IMG/VR virus record: IMGVR_UViG_3300042350_002613
Location: 1 to 24,932 of that record
DNA: 24,932 nt
Reading direction: 5' to 3' (one strand)
Source of the DNA: a virus
Shown here piece after piece: positions 15,277 through 22,585 of this stretch. The position numbers were made by a program, and so were the translations under genes. A model generated the notes under the pieces. The model saw nothing but the letters and a program-made list of their open reading frames with translations, did no database searches and was not told the DNA's origin. Position 1 is the stretch's first letter; each line of letters begins with the position of its first letter.

Positions 15277-15918
15277 ATGAATACAGAATCCTTTGATAAG
15301 ATAAAAGAAAACTATGAAATAACCTGTGGTAAAGCAAATGATATATCACCATACTGTGAACTCCTCAGTAGAATGGCGAACGAATGTTCTTCTGTAACTG
15401 AATTCGGTATCGGGCCGGTTGCTTACGGACTTAATTCCACTTGGGGATTATTACATGGTTTGGTAACTTCTGAAAAAACTAATGGTCATAAAAAATATCT
15501 CGCAGTTGACCACGAGACAAATACAAATATAAACATCTACGATGCACAAAAATTAGCAAAAGATGTTGGAATTGAATTCGATTTTATAATATCCGATTCA
15601 GTATCAGTTGACATTGATGAAACTGACCTTTTGTTCATAGATACAGACCATAGGTACTCTCATCTTATGAAAGAGCTGATAAAGCACGAGAGTAAGGTGA
15701 ATAAGTATATTATCATACATGACACGAGTGGAAAGTATGCACATTGGGAAGATTGGCCGTATGACCATGAGAGCCGTGGGGAACTGAAAAATAGTCCAGA
15801 AAAATATGGATTGTGGCCATGTGTTGTTGATTTTCTTCAGATGAACAGTGATTGGGAATTGCTTAATAGATATGAAGAAAATTGTGGTATGACTGTCATA
15901 CAAAGAAAATCAAGGTAA
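15277..15918 (+). CDS. Class I methyltransferase-like protein (Methyltransf_24 type)
   Basis: 213 residues from ATG 15277; GGAG at 15267-15270 sets this start, whereas a TTG at 15259 would place the ribosome site inside the gene. TEFGIG (41-46) is a modified SAM motif I, a YLAVDHE strand supplies the ribose-binding acid, and IDTDHRY (121-127) with IIIHDT (145-150) gives the D-x-D-H and HDT pattern of the methyltransferase-24 and cephalosporin-hydroxylase-like group. Such proteins modify sugars in surface polysaccharides. Motif I is weaker than usual, so SAM dependence is not certain. Confidence 0.7.
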   Translation: MNTESFDKIKENYEITCGKANDISPYCELLSRMANECSSVTEFGIGPVAYGLNSTWGLLHGLVTSEKTNGHKKYLAVDHETNTNINIYDAQKLAKDVGIEFDFIISDSVSVDIDETDLLFIDTDHRYSHLMKELIKHESKVNKYIIIHDTSGKYAHWEDWPYDHESRGELKNSPEKYGLWPCVVDFLQMNSDWELLNRYEENCGMTVIQRKSR

Positions 15919-15921
15919 AAT

Positions 15922-16629
15922 ATGAAACTGAAAATCATATACAGAATATCTGACGCTGGGTATAACAAAATAAAACCTGCGTATGTTAATAACGAAAATT
16001 GTCTTTCAAATGCGATAAAGGTTTTTCCATTTGAAAAATACGATTGGTCTATTATTGCAGACAACGTATCTCAAAAAACAATCAATATGATGTTGAAGTA
16101 TGTTCCGTCTGAATGTATTTCTTATGTTAGTGTTGGTAACGGTGCAGGTACATTTAATTTAGCATTAGATGAGGCACTGCAATATGATGAAAAAGGTATT
16201 GTTTATTTCATGGAAAATGACTATATTCATAAACCAAATGCAGATTTGATTCTGTTCGAAGGTTTTGGGTTGGGTGCAGATTATATTAGTCTGTATGATA
16301 ATCCTGATAAATACATACCAGCTTCTCGCGGTGGTAACAAATTTATCGGTGAAGATGGTGGCGAAGAAACAAAAGTTTATTTGACTAAATCTTCCCATTG
16401 GAAATTAACGAATAGTGCAACGATGACATTTGCATCGTATGTATCTACTTTGAAAGATGATGAAGAAATATTTCGCAAATGGACTAACGTTGGTGGATAC
16501 CCACAAGATTTTAGATTGTTTGTTGAATTAAGAGAAAAAGGAAAGAGTTTATTATCACCGATACCGGGTTATTCTACTCACGGTGAGAGTGCTTGGTTAT
16601 CACCACTAACAGATTGGGAAAAGATATGA
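15922..16629 (+). CDS. Putative GT-A glycosyltransferase (MENDYIH motif)
   Basis: 235 residues. The opening (KIIYRISDAGYNKIKP), the SIIADNVS strand, an NGAGTFNLALDEAL helix and YFMENDYIHKPNA (95-107) follow the order of a GT-A enzyme, with ENDY in place of DxD. It reads like a conserved family seen in phage and bacterial surface-glycan loci, but I cannot give a family name. The C-terminal part contains a long aromatic, glycine-rich segment (SPIPGYSTHGESAWLSP). It overlaps the GT2 gene that follows by ATGA. Confidence 0.6.
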   Translation: MKLKIIYRISDAGYNKIKPAYVNNENCLSNAIKVFPFEKYDWSIIADNVSQKTINMMLKYVPSECISYVSVGNGAGTFNLALDEALQYDEKGIVYFMENDYIHKPNADLILFEGFGLGADYISLYDNPDKYIPASRGGNKFIGEDGGEETKVYLTKSSHWKLTNSATMTFASYVSTLKDDEEIFRKWTNVGGYPQDFRLFVELREKGKSLLSPIPGYSTHGESAWLSPLTDWEKI

Positions 16630-17414
16630 TTTCAGTTGTTATCCCCTCATATAGAAATCCGAAGTGTCTTGATATTTGTTTACAATCGGCTTTGGAAAAT
16701 CAATCGGACAAGAATGAAATAACCGTCGTGATTGATGGATTTGTAGAGGAATCTCAACACATAGTTGAAAAATATAAAGATAGAGTTTCGTTTATACCAC
16801 TCGAAACAAATTCAGGTATGCAACACGCCTTAAATATTGGTGTGTATCGTTCTTCAAACGAATGGATATTGATTGTTAATGATGATAATGTTTTTCCAAA
16901 AGATTGGGATAGATTATTACATCAAGACAATAGAGATAAGTTAGTTATCACTCCAAATCAAATCGAACGTTCACAGAGCATATTTAATTTTGTTACAAGA
17001 GATTTCGGTGGAGTTGATGACTTTCAATTTGAAAATTATACAAATGAAGAACCATCATATCGAAAAGAACTATTGACAGATGATGGTGAGATATTTCCTT
17101 TTTATATGCAAAAGAAATATTACATGGCTGTTGGTGGTTTTGATACAATTTATGATTCTCCATTTATTTGTGATTGGGATTTCTTCTTAAAGTTAGAATT
17201 GATTGGTATAGAATTTTTAAGAACTAGAAAATTAAACTTCTATCATTTTGGAAGTATGGCAACGAAGAACGGTAGTGAACGAGATAGATTTGTACAAAGT
17301 GAAAGAGATGCTGCTGAATCGTTCAAATACAAATGGGGATTTTATCCATTAAGGAATATGAACAATAGCCATACACCGGGTAAGGGAAAAATAATGGGAA
17401 TACGTTATGAGTAA
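16626..17414 (+). CDS. GT2-family glycosyltransferase
   Basis: 262 residues from ATG 16626, which overlaps the previous stop as ATGA; an upstream in-frame start at 16593 lies wholly inside the previous gene. It begins with the classic GT2 strand ISVVIPSYRNPKCLDICLQS, has ITVVIDGF, and carries the metal-binding NDDNVFP (85-91). A YMAVGGFDTIY segment and CDWDFFLKLELIG near residues 170-200 match the GGFDE and EDxDLxxR acceptor-side motifs. All features of an active inverting GT-A transferase are present. It overlaps the epimerase gene by eight bases. Confidence 0.88.
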   Translation: MISVVIPSYRNPKCLDICLQSALENQSDKNEITVVIDGFVEESQHIVEKYKDRVSFIPLETNSGMQHALNIGVYRSSNEWILIVNDDNVFPKDWDRLLHQDNRDKLVITPNQIERSQSIFNFVTRDFGGVDDFQFENYTNEEPSYRKELLTDDGEIFPFYMQKKYYMAVGGFDTIYDSPFICDWDFFLKLELIGIEFLRTRKLNFYHFGSMATKNGSERDRFVQSERDAAESFKYKWGFYPLRNMNNSHTPGKGKIMGIRYE

Positions 17415-18405
17415 GAATGTTTTGATAACAGGTGTAGCTGGTCTTCTCGGTTCTCGTCTTGCCGATTGGATTGTACAAAATAAACCTGAATATAAAGTAA
17501 TCGGTATCGATAATCTTGAAGGCGGTTACATAGAAAATGTAAATGATGATGTTGTGTTTAGAAAGATTGATTGCACGGATTCAGTTGGAATAAATTCTCT
17601 GTTTGAAGAATATCAACCAGAATATGTATTTCATTTTGCTGCATATGCTGCAGAGGGATTATCTCCATTCATCCGTTGTTTTAATTATACAAACAATCTA
17701 CTCGCTACCGCAAACATTGTTAATAACTGTATAAGACATGACATCAAACGTCTTGTATTTACATCCACTATGGCAGTGTATGGTCATGGCAATCCTCCGT
17801 TCGATGAGTCACATCAACCTGCACCGATTGACCCATATGGTGTTGCAAAGTTTGCCTGTGAGCAAGATATTCAAATTGCAGGAGAACAACATGGTTTGGA
17901 CTGGTGTATTATTAGACCACATAATGTATATGGTATTAAACAAAATATTTGGGACAAGTATCGTAACGTTCTTGGTATTTGGATGTACCAACACCTAAAT
18001 GGAAAGCCAATGACAATATATGGCGATGGTACACAAACACGAGCATTTAGTTATATTGATGATTGCCTTGAACCACTTTGGAAATCAGCAGTCGATGAAC
18101 GTGCATCAAAACAAATAATTAACTTGGGTGGAACATTTGAGCATACCATAAATGATGCCAATAATATTCTACGAGAAGTGATTGGTGGTGGAGAAGTTAT
18201 TTATCTTGAACCACGTCATGAAGTAAAGGCCGCTCATCCAACATGGAAAAAATCAATTGAGATTTTAGATTACTCAGATAATACTACGTTAAAGGGTGGA
18301 CTATCTGAGATGTGGGAATGGGCGAAACAACAACCAAATAGAGAACAATTTATTTGGGACAGTTATGAATTGGATAAGGGAATATATTCATTTTGGAGAA
18401 AATAA
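17407..18405 (+). CDS. NAD-dependent sugar epimerase/dehydratase (extended SDR)
   Basis: 332 residues. GVAGLLG (9-15) is the GxxGxxG NAD-binding loop, STM (120-122) and YGVAK (Tyr144, Lys148) form the catalytic Ser/Thr-Tyr-Lys set, and IRPHNVYG and TRAFSYIDDC are the usual substrate-side motifs. The overall pattern is that of UDP-hexose 4-epimerases (GalE/WbpP group). It could supply UDP-galactose or UDP-GalNAc to the GT7-like enzyme in the same cluster, though the exact sugar is not shown by sequence. The last 40 residues (WEWAKQQPNREQFIWDSYEL) form a helical tail typical of this group. Confidence 0.92.
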   Translation: MSKNVLITGVAGLLGSRLADWIVQNKPEYKVIGIDNLEGGYIENVNDDVVFRKIDCTDSVGINSLFEEYQPEYVFHFAAYAAEGLSPFIRCFNYTNNLLATANIVNNCIRHDIKRLVFTSTMAVYGHGNPPFDESHQPAPIDPYGVAKFACEQDIQIAGEQHGLDWCIIRPHNVYGIKQNIWDKYRNVLGIWMYQHLNGKPMTIYGDGTQTRAFSYIDDCLEPLWKSAVDERASKQIINLGGTFEHTINDANNILREVIGGGEVIYLEPRHEVKAAHPTWKKSIEILDYSDNTTLKGGLSEMWEWAKQQPNREQFIWDSYELDKGIYSFWRK

Positions 18406-18408
18406 GTT

Positions 18409-19251
18409 ATGATTAATTCTGTTGGTATAGTTGGTCAAGGTTTTGTTGGCACTGCCGTCAATGCTGGCTTGTCAAAATATTTCAGGGTGGAAACATTTGA
18501 TATTATTCCTGAGAAGTGTACGGTTGGTAGTTTAACCGAACTGTATCATAAGACCGATGTTATATTTGTTTGTCTACCGACTCCTATGCGTAAGAGTGGC
18601 GAATGTGATATTAGTATTGTTGATAATGTACTATCAAAATTAAATTCTTTGGGTAAAGAAAAGATTGTGATTTTGAAATCAACAGTACCACCTGGAACCT
18701 GTGAATCATTACAAGAAAAGTATGATAATATCGACTTGGTTTTTAATCCAGAGTTTTTAACTGAGGCGAATGCCATAAATGATTTCATCCATCAAGATAG
18801 AATTGTTCTCGGTGGTAAAAGTAAATTGGCATTAAGTGAATCATATGAAATGTTTAGAAAGGCATTCCGTGATGTTCCAATTATAAAGACGGACACAAAA
18901 AGTGCAGAGATGGTTAAATACATAACAAACTGTTTCCTGTCCGTTAAGGTTGCATTTGCAAATCAGATTTTTGATATTTGTTCTTCTATCGGAATCGATT
19001 ACGGTACTGTATCTTCTATTGCAAAGATAGATAAACGTCTTGGGGATAGTCACTGGAAAGTACCAGGACCAGATGGTGACAGAGGATATGGTGGTCATTG
19101 TTTTCCAAAAGATATGTCTGCATTTCTTTACTTCTGTGAAACGAACGGCATTGACCAATCTATCATTCGTGAATCAATAAAATACAATGATAAGATTAGA
19201 ATAGACCGTAATTGGGAGAATATGGTTGGTAGAGCTGTATCGGATGATTAA
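18409..19251 (+). CDS. Short UDP-glucose/GDP-mannose dehydrogenase-family protein
   Basis: 280 residues. The NAD-binding GQGFVG (9-14), STVPPGT (91-97), NPEFLTE (113-119), Lys180 in the central helix and GGHCFPKD with the nucleophile Cys231 (228-235) are all intact. These enzymes oxidise a UDP- or GDP-sugar to its uronic acid in two NAD steps. Family members usually have about 390-450 residues; the C-terminal UDP-binding domain is missing and the frame stops normally about 50 residues after the catalytic Cys. The product may still be catalytic, or may have a different substrate site. It closes the glycan cluster. Confidence 0.88.
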   Translation: MINSVGIVGQGFVGTAVNAGLSKYFRVETFDIIPEKCTVGSLTELYHKTDVIFVCLPTPMRKSGECDISIVDNVLSKLNSLGKEKIVILKSTVPPGTCESLQEKYDNIDLVFNPEFLTEANAINDFIHQDRIVLGGKSKLALSESYEMFRKAFRDVPIIKTDTKSAEMVKYITNCFLSVKVAFANQIFDICSSIGIDYGTVSSIAKIDKRLGDSHWKVPGPDGDRGYGGHCFPKDMSAFLYFCETNGIDQSIIRESIKYNDKIRIDRNWENMVGRAVSDD

Positions 19252-19266
19252 TTCTTTACCAAAACT

Positions 19267-19274
19267 ATATTTAT
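19267..19274 (+). promoter_or_regulatory. ATATTTAT octamer (site 2)
   Basis: The octamer lies in the 58-base gap after the glycan cluster and 35 bases before the predicted start of the ferritin-like gene. No well-spaced sigma70 boxes were found in this gap, so the octamer is the best candidate for transcription of the small genes downstream. Confidence 0.45.
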
Positions 19275-19309
19275 TATCATAGAACAATTAATCGTATATG
19301 GAGAATATA

Positions 19310-19666
19310 ATGCACGAAATAGCAAGCAAACTTATCGAGATTCATACCCAATTGAAGTTTTTCCATTGGCAAACAACTTCGTATGCCCGCCATCAAGCTT
19401 ATGGTGGTGTATATGACGCAATGACTGGCTTAATAGATACATTCGTTGAAACAATGATGGGTAAGTATGGTCGTGTACCTGCACTACCTATGCACGTTTA
19501 TAATCGTAATGAAAAAGACTGTATGACATTTATTGATGAGACAATTGCGTTCTTGCTTGGACTATCTGTTATGTTGAGCCCAACTAACGATTCAGACCTT
19601 CTTAATATCCGCGACGAAATGGTCGGTGAATTTAATAAGTTAAAGTATCTTCTTACATTGAAGTAA
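19310..19666 (+). CDS. Ferritin/Dps-like small phage protein (DUF5856-like)
   Basis: 118 residues from ATG 19310, chosen over ATG 19298 because GGAGA (19300-19304) sits five bases before it. The N-terminal helix block FHWQTTSYARHQAYGGVYD (18-36), followed by LIDTFVETMMG, has the H-W-x-T...H...D...E spacing of Dps ferroxidase helices. By recall this matches DUF5856, common in large phages. Iron binding or a four-helix structural role is possible; neither is proven. It starts a run of small genes after the glycan cluster. Confidence 0.72.
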   Translation: MHEIASKLIEIHTQLKFFHWQTTSYARHQAYGGVYDAMTGLIDTFVETMMGKYGRVPALPMHVYNRNEKDCMTFIDETIAFLLGLSVMLSPTNDSDLLNIRDEMVGEFNKLKYLLTLK

Positions 19667-19686
19667 AATTATTTTAAAGGTGATAT

Positions 19687-19875
19687 ATGCGAACAGAGAA
19701 TGATATTCAAACTGAAGAATCAAAGGGTCTTGGTGATACTATTGCTAAGATAACAAACACATTAGGTTTGGATAAACTTGCAGAAGAAGTTGCTAAGTCA
19801 GTAGGTAAACAAGATTGCGGATGTAAAAAGAGACAAGAAAAACTAAATGATTTGTTCCCTTACAAAGGGAAGTAA
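19687..19875 (+). CDS. Small Cys-rich phage protein
   Basis: 62 residues with AAAGG six bases before the ATG. The N-terminal half has an amphipathic segment (GLGDTIAKITNTLGLDKLAE). The C-terminal half contains DCGCKKRQEKLNDLFPY, a short cysteine motif I have seen recurring in small proteins of many tailed phages. Two cysteines alone do not make a full metal site, so dimerisation or a partner may complete it. Function unknown. Confidence 0.75.
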   Translation: MRTENDIQTEESKGLGDTIAKITNTLGLDKLAEEVAKSVGKQDCGCKKRQEKLNDLFPYKGK

Positions 19876-19893
19876 TGAAAACAAACATACAGT

Positions 19894-20325
19894 ATGAGCG
19901 CAATTAATCACATAACACCTGAAGAACTTTCACAGATACGAAAGCCTGCGGCCTCTGGTGTTTTGGTGATGAATAGTGCAGGGGAATTCCTCCTCACTCA
20001 AAGAACAGATAAGGCACATTACTTACCAGGACACTGGTCTGTTCCATCTGGAGAATCTAATGTAAATGAATTGGAATCTCTTGAGGATTGTGCAAGACGA
20101 GAATTTTTAGAAGAAACAACTCATAAAATTCCCGAAGGTGAGAAGTTGATATGTATGGACAGATATTATGCCGACGAAAGAATGTACTTCTTATTTCTTT
20201 ACAGAACAAAGGGTAGATTCTTTGTTAAGATTGATTGGGAACATCAAAACGTCGGATGGTTTACAAAAGACAATCTACCAGAACCAATGGCTCCCCAAAT
20301 ATTAGATACTATTTCTAGATTGTGA
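19894..20325 (+). CDS. Nudix hydrolase
   Basis: 143 residues. The Nudix box is Gly53...Glu61...Arg69-Glu70-Phe-Leu-Glu73-Glu74, the REFLEET core being exact; the first spacing is seven residues instead of five, a small insertion in the loop. SVPSGES before it and the YFLFLYRTKG strand after it fit the fold. Nudix enzymes cleave nucleoside diphosphates linked to another group, such as NDP-sugars, modified NTPs or NAD-like compounds. In this genome it could recycle NDP-sugars or clean nucleotide pools. No clear ribosome site precedes the ATG. Confidence 0.88.
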   Translation: MSAINHITPEELSQIRKPAASGVLVMNSAGEFLLTQRTDKAHYLPGHWSVPSGESNVNELESLEDCARREFLEETTHKIPEGEKLICMDRYYADERMYFLFLYRTKGRFFVKIDWEHQNVGWFTKDNLPEPMAPQILDTISRL

Positions 20326-20332
20326 TATTTAT
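20325..20332 (+). promoter_or_regulatory. ATATTTAT octamer (site 3)
   Basis: The octamer overlaps the last base of the Nudix stop codon and ends four bases before the next ATG (20337). If it were a promoter, that transcript would be leaderless or would serve a start further downstream. It may instead be a chance copy, or the gene may be translated from readthrough. Confidence 0.3.
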
Positions 20333-20336
20333 TTGT

Positions 20337-20675
20337 ATGAAGAAAAAACAAAGATATAAAGAAATCCAAGAAGCAGATTACGTCATGAAAATGATGGAAG
20401 ATGTATTTGGTCATCGTGTAACAACTTGGACACCCGCCGATACAAATAGATTGAAAGGTAAAATCAACCAACCAATTTCTGATAAGGAAAAAGAAGAATT
20501 TGTTGCAGTAGTGGAGCCATTGATGATTCGTAAGACGTACATTGCTCCCGATAAAGATAGATACTTGGATGCGTTCTTGGATTTAGACACAAGAGTTAGT
20601 CAGAAAGATTTTGAACCAGAAGATGATTCTGAGTCAGAAAAACTTGATAAGATGCTTGGTTCTGACTTGACTTAA
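20337..20675 (+). CDS. Hypothetical protein, charged
   Basis: 112 residues from ATG 20337; a GTG at 20322 would overlap the Nudix stop. It is basic at the N-terminus (MKKKQRYKE) and strongly acidic at the C-terminus (a DFEPEDDSESEKLDKM stretch). No known domain is recognised. The gene is followed by a sigma70-type promoter that starts inside its last codons. Codon use resembles its neighbours, which supports it as a real gene. Confidence 0.7.
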   Translation: MKKKQRYKEIQEADYVMKMMEDVFGHRVTTWTPADTNRLKGKINQPISDKEKEEFVAVVEPLMIRKTYIAPDKDRYLDAFLDLDTRVSQKDFEPEDDSESEKLDKMLGSDLT

Positions 20676-20695
20676 TCTAAAATAGTATGTATATT
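20667..20695 (+). promoter_or_regulatory. Sigma70-type promoter for the acidic-protein gene
   Basis: TTGACT (20667-20672) and TATATT (20690-20695) are exactly 17 bases apart. This is the closest match to consensus among the four promoters in the window. The predicted start near 20702 leaves a leader of about 20 bases, with GGAG at 20712-20715 and ATG at 20722. Confidence 0.75.
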
Positions 20696-20721
20696 GTAGT
20701 TAAGTAATAATGGAGATAAAG

Positions 20722-21327
20722 ATGGGTGACCTCAAAAAATTTGTTATCAATGAGATACAAGAAAATCTAAAACGTGAACTTGGTAGAAAAAAGATAATGG
20801 AATCAAGCAAGAATTTGTTTGAAGCAGTAACTCTTTCAGAAAACGCCAAGGCGAAAAATGACCCATCTAAAATCAAGCTAGCTGAAACGGCAATTGAAGT
20901 TGCCGAGAAAAAACTGAAAGAAGATTATGATGAATATGATAACGGCTGTGATTGTGGAGAAGGTGAAGGTGAGATGTTGAAATCACAACTGATGTCAATA
21001 ATGTCCAACGCCAAAAAGCTTTATCACATGATTGATAGTGATGACCAGTTTGAAGATTGGTTACAATCTAAGATTACAATCGCGGAAGATTATATCCAAG
21101 CAGCTTATAGTTACTTAACATATTATAATGCAGGCGAAGACGGCGAAGTTAGCGAAGATGATTGGGATGGAGAAGAATTTAACGGTGAAGAAGATTGGGA
21201 TGAAATCGAAGAAGAAGATTGGAACGACGAAATGGAATCAATCCAACCATCGATGCAAGCACCAAATTATATGACCGCACTTTCTCCCGATGTTGATGAT
21301 GACGAAATTTTTGAATCTAAAAAATAA
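20722..21327 (+). CDS. Acidic phage protein with a helical mid-domain
   Basis: 201 residues from ATG 20722, placed by GGAG at 20712-20715; ATG 20710 overlaps that site. The N-terminal 75 residues are helical and basic. The middle (LKSQLMSIMSNAKKLYHMI ... QSKITIAEDYIQAAYSYL) resembles a helical module I have met in many myovirus structural or scaffold-like proteins, recalled without a database name. The tail is intensely acidic, with repeated Glu-Asp-Asp-Trp units (EEDWDEIEEEDW). Such tails occur in scaffolding or DNA-mimic proteins. It is transcribed from its own promoter. Function unproven. Confidence 0.75.
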   Translation: MGDLKKFVINEIQENLKRELGRKKIMESSKNLFEAVTLSENAKAKNDPSKIKLAETAIEVAEKKLKEDYDEYDNGCDCGEGEGEMLKSQLMSIMSNAKKLYHMIDSDDQFEDWLQSKITIAEDYIQAAYSYLTYYNAGEDGEVSEDDWDGEEFNGEEDWDEIEEEDWNDEMESIQPSMQAPNYMTALSPDVDDDEIFESKK

Positions 21328-21339
21328 GCAGAGGTGTAA

Positions 21340-21543
21340 ATGTACTACCAACCATTTATGTTTGTAGACGGATGGTCTTTCAGTTATAATGGTAAGTCAT
21401 TGCATATCAGTGAAGAAGATTTAGAAAATTATATTGAGAACGGTTTAACAGAAGACGAAATTAAATCAATAGCATTCTCCTATTTGAGTAAACAAATTTT
21501 TATGGATTTTGAAAAACCATTACCATCTAATTATGAACTTTGA
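21340..21543 (+). CDS. Hypothetical small protein
   Basis: 67 residues, preceded by an AGAGG-like site. It has a FVDGWSFSYNGKSLHIS opening and an acidic helix (EEDLENYIENGLTEDEI). No domain is recognised. The last 11 bases overlap the next gene, in keeping with the compact operon. Confidence 0.6.
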   Translation: MYYQPFMFVDGWSFSYNGKSLHISEEDLENYIENGLTEDEIKSIAFSYLSKQIFMDFEKPLPSNYEL

Positions 21544-21814
21544 TACGAGAACTGTTTTAGATTTATTTATCCTCGACCCAGATTTAGAAATTGTTATCTG
21601 TGCATTAGTAGATGGCGAAAGAATTTTATGGAACGGGATTGGCAATACAAGTCAAAATGATTTTGTTAGGTCAATTATACCATTGGTCAAAGACGAATTA
21701 AAATTCTATATGAAAACTCGTCTACACAGGATTAAGTTGGGATTCCTTAAAAAAATGATTAATTTGGAAAAGGTTGACTATTATCACCTTATTCCTGCGG
21801 TGGCAAAAATATAA
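21533..21814 (+). CDS. Hypothetical small protein
   Basis: 93 residues from ATG 21533; the longer reading from a TTG at 21509 is within the upstream gene. It begins FDTRTVLDLFILDPDLEIVI and ends with a basic helical part. No known family was recognised. No clear ribosome site is visible, so it may depend on coupling to the overlapping upstream gene. Confidence 0.55.
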   Translation: MNFDTRTVLDLFILDPDLEIVICALVDGERILWNGIGNTSQNDFVRSIIPLVKDELKFYMKTRLHRIKLGFLKKMINLEKVDYYHLIPAVAKI

Positions 21815-21844
21815 TTTGGAAATCTCAAAAAAGTTTCGTATATT
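21814..21844 (+). promoter_or_regulatory. Sigma70-type promoter, near-duplicate of 161-191
   Basis: TTGGAA (21816-21821) and TATATT (21839-21844) are 17 bases apart, and 27 of 31 positions match the promoter at 161-191. The -10 box ends only six bases before ATG 21851, so the transcript should begin at or next to the start codon. Confidence 0.75.
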
Positions 21845-21850
21845 AGTGTT

Positions 21851-22222
21851 ATGAAAAAATTACTACTAAATAGAATCCGCCAAGGGGAGTTTAATCCATC
21901 CCCATCAATTCAACAAACTATTGATTCGCTCAATACATCTTATGCTCGTGCAAAAGAAACGGTACAACGTATGCACGGTGAAGATGAACTGACACTTGAA
22001 GAATCAATGGGTAGAGAGTTTCTTTATTACAGTAAAGAAATGCACAAGGCGAAACTAAAACAATTTGAAGACGAAGAAAAGAAAATGTTTGAACTTCGTA
22101 AAGAATTAACAAATATTTTTGAAGTGGATGTTTGGGACGACGTAATTCAAAATTGTAATTTTAATACACTTGAAGAACTTTACGAATCATATAAATCATA
22201 TGCGAGAAACAACTATGCTTAA
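21851..22222 (+). CDS. Hypothetical charged helical protein, probably leaderless
   Basis: 123 residues. Opening KKLLLNRIRQGEFNPSPSI, then long charged helices (ESMGREFLYYSKEMHKAKLK, EDEEKKMFELRKEL) that could form a coiled coil. No family name can be given, though an opening of this kind occurs in conserved phage proteins I recall. There is no ribosome site: the predicted transcription start coincides with the ATG. The end overlaps the membrane-protein gene by eight bases. Confidence 0.7.
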   Translation: MKKLLLNRIRQGEFNPSPSIQQTIDSLNTSYARAKETVQRMHGEDELTLEESMGREFLYYSKEMHKAKLKQFEDEEKKMFELRKELTNIFEVDVWDDVIQNCNFNTLEELYESYKSYARNNYA

Positions 22223-22397
22223 ATCTTTTATAGAGTTTTTGATGACAGGCGTGATGCTTGTAATTGGGTACATATTATATTTTGTATGTATGTTTTTAGG
22301 AACTTTTATCATCGGACTACCTATTGCATTCGGTATAAAGTTTTTGATAGACATCGTGAGTGTATTTTTTGGAGGGGCATCAAATGCCAACATATGA
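22215..22397 (+). CDS. Small membrane protein
   Basis: 60 residues from ATG 22215, with GAGA at 22204-22207 upstream; ATG 22200 would add five residues but lacks a ribosome site. Almost the whole length is hydrophobic (a GVMLVIGYILYFVCMFLGTF stretch, then a second one around IGLPIAFGIKFLIDIVSVFF), suggesting two membrane helices. Small phage membrane proteins often act in lysis timing or superinfection exclusion, but nothing here decides. It overlaps both neighbours. Confidence 0.65.
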   Translation: MLKSFIEFLMTGVMLVIGYILYFVCMFLGTFIIGLPIAFGIKFLIDIVSVFFGGASNANI

Positions 22398-22581
22398 TTT
22401 TAAATGTGAATCGTGTGGTGAAATTAGAGAATATATTGTTCCACTGACAACATCAGTTCCTGATAAATGTAAATGTGGAAAAGAAGATTGTAAATTAACA
22501 AGGGTAGAATCTTTTGGTGCGTCAAAACCGCAATTAAAAACTGGTGGATTCTACGAAACTGATTATAAGAATAAAGGATAA
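22384..22581 (+). CDS. FmdB-like zinc-ribbon protein
   Basis: 65 residues from ATG 22384, set by the strong site GGAGGGG (22371-22377). MPTYDFKCESCG at the start, then KCKCGKEDC, give the CxxC...CxC zinc ribbon of the FmdB regulatory family. The C-terminus is glycine-rich and unstructured-looking. Bacterial homologues are small putative regulators with unknown targets. The last 14 bases of the upstream gene overlap its start. Confidence 0.85.
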   Translation: MPTYDFKCESCGEIREYIVPLTTSVPDKCKCGKEDCKLTRVESFGASKPQLKTGGFYETDYKNKG

Positions 22582-22585
22582 TATT

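Noticed and set aside
17738-17998. 86-codon frame inside the epimerase gene.
   Set aside because: The epimerase frame carries all catalytic motifs; the nested frame has no recognisable motif or ribosome site.
19252-19309. Sigma70 promoter in the gap after the dehydrogenase gene (TATATT at 19266-19271).
   Set aside because: No acceptable -35 box lies 16-18 bases upstream; only the ATATTTAT element was kept.
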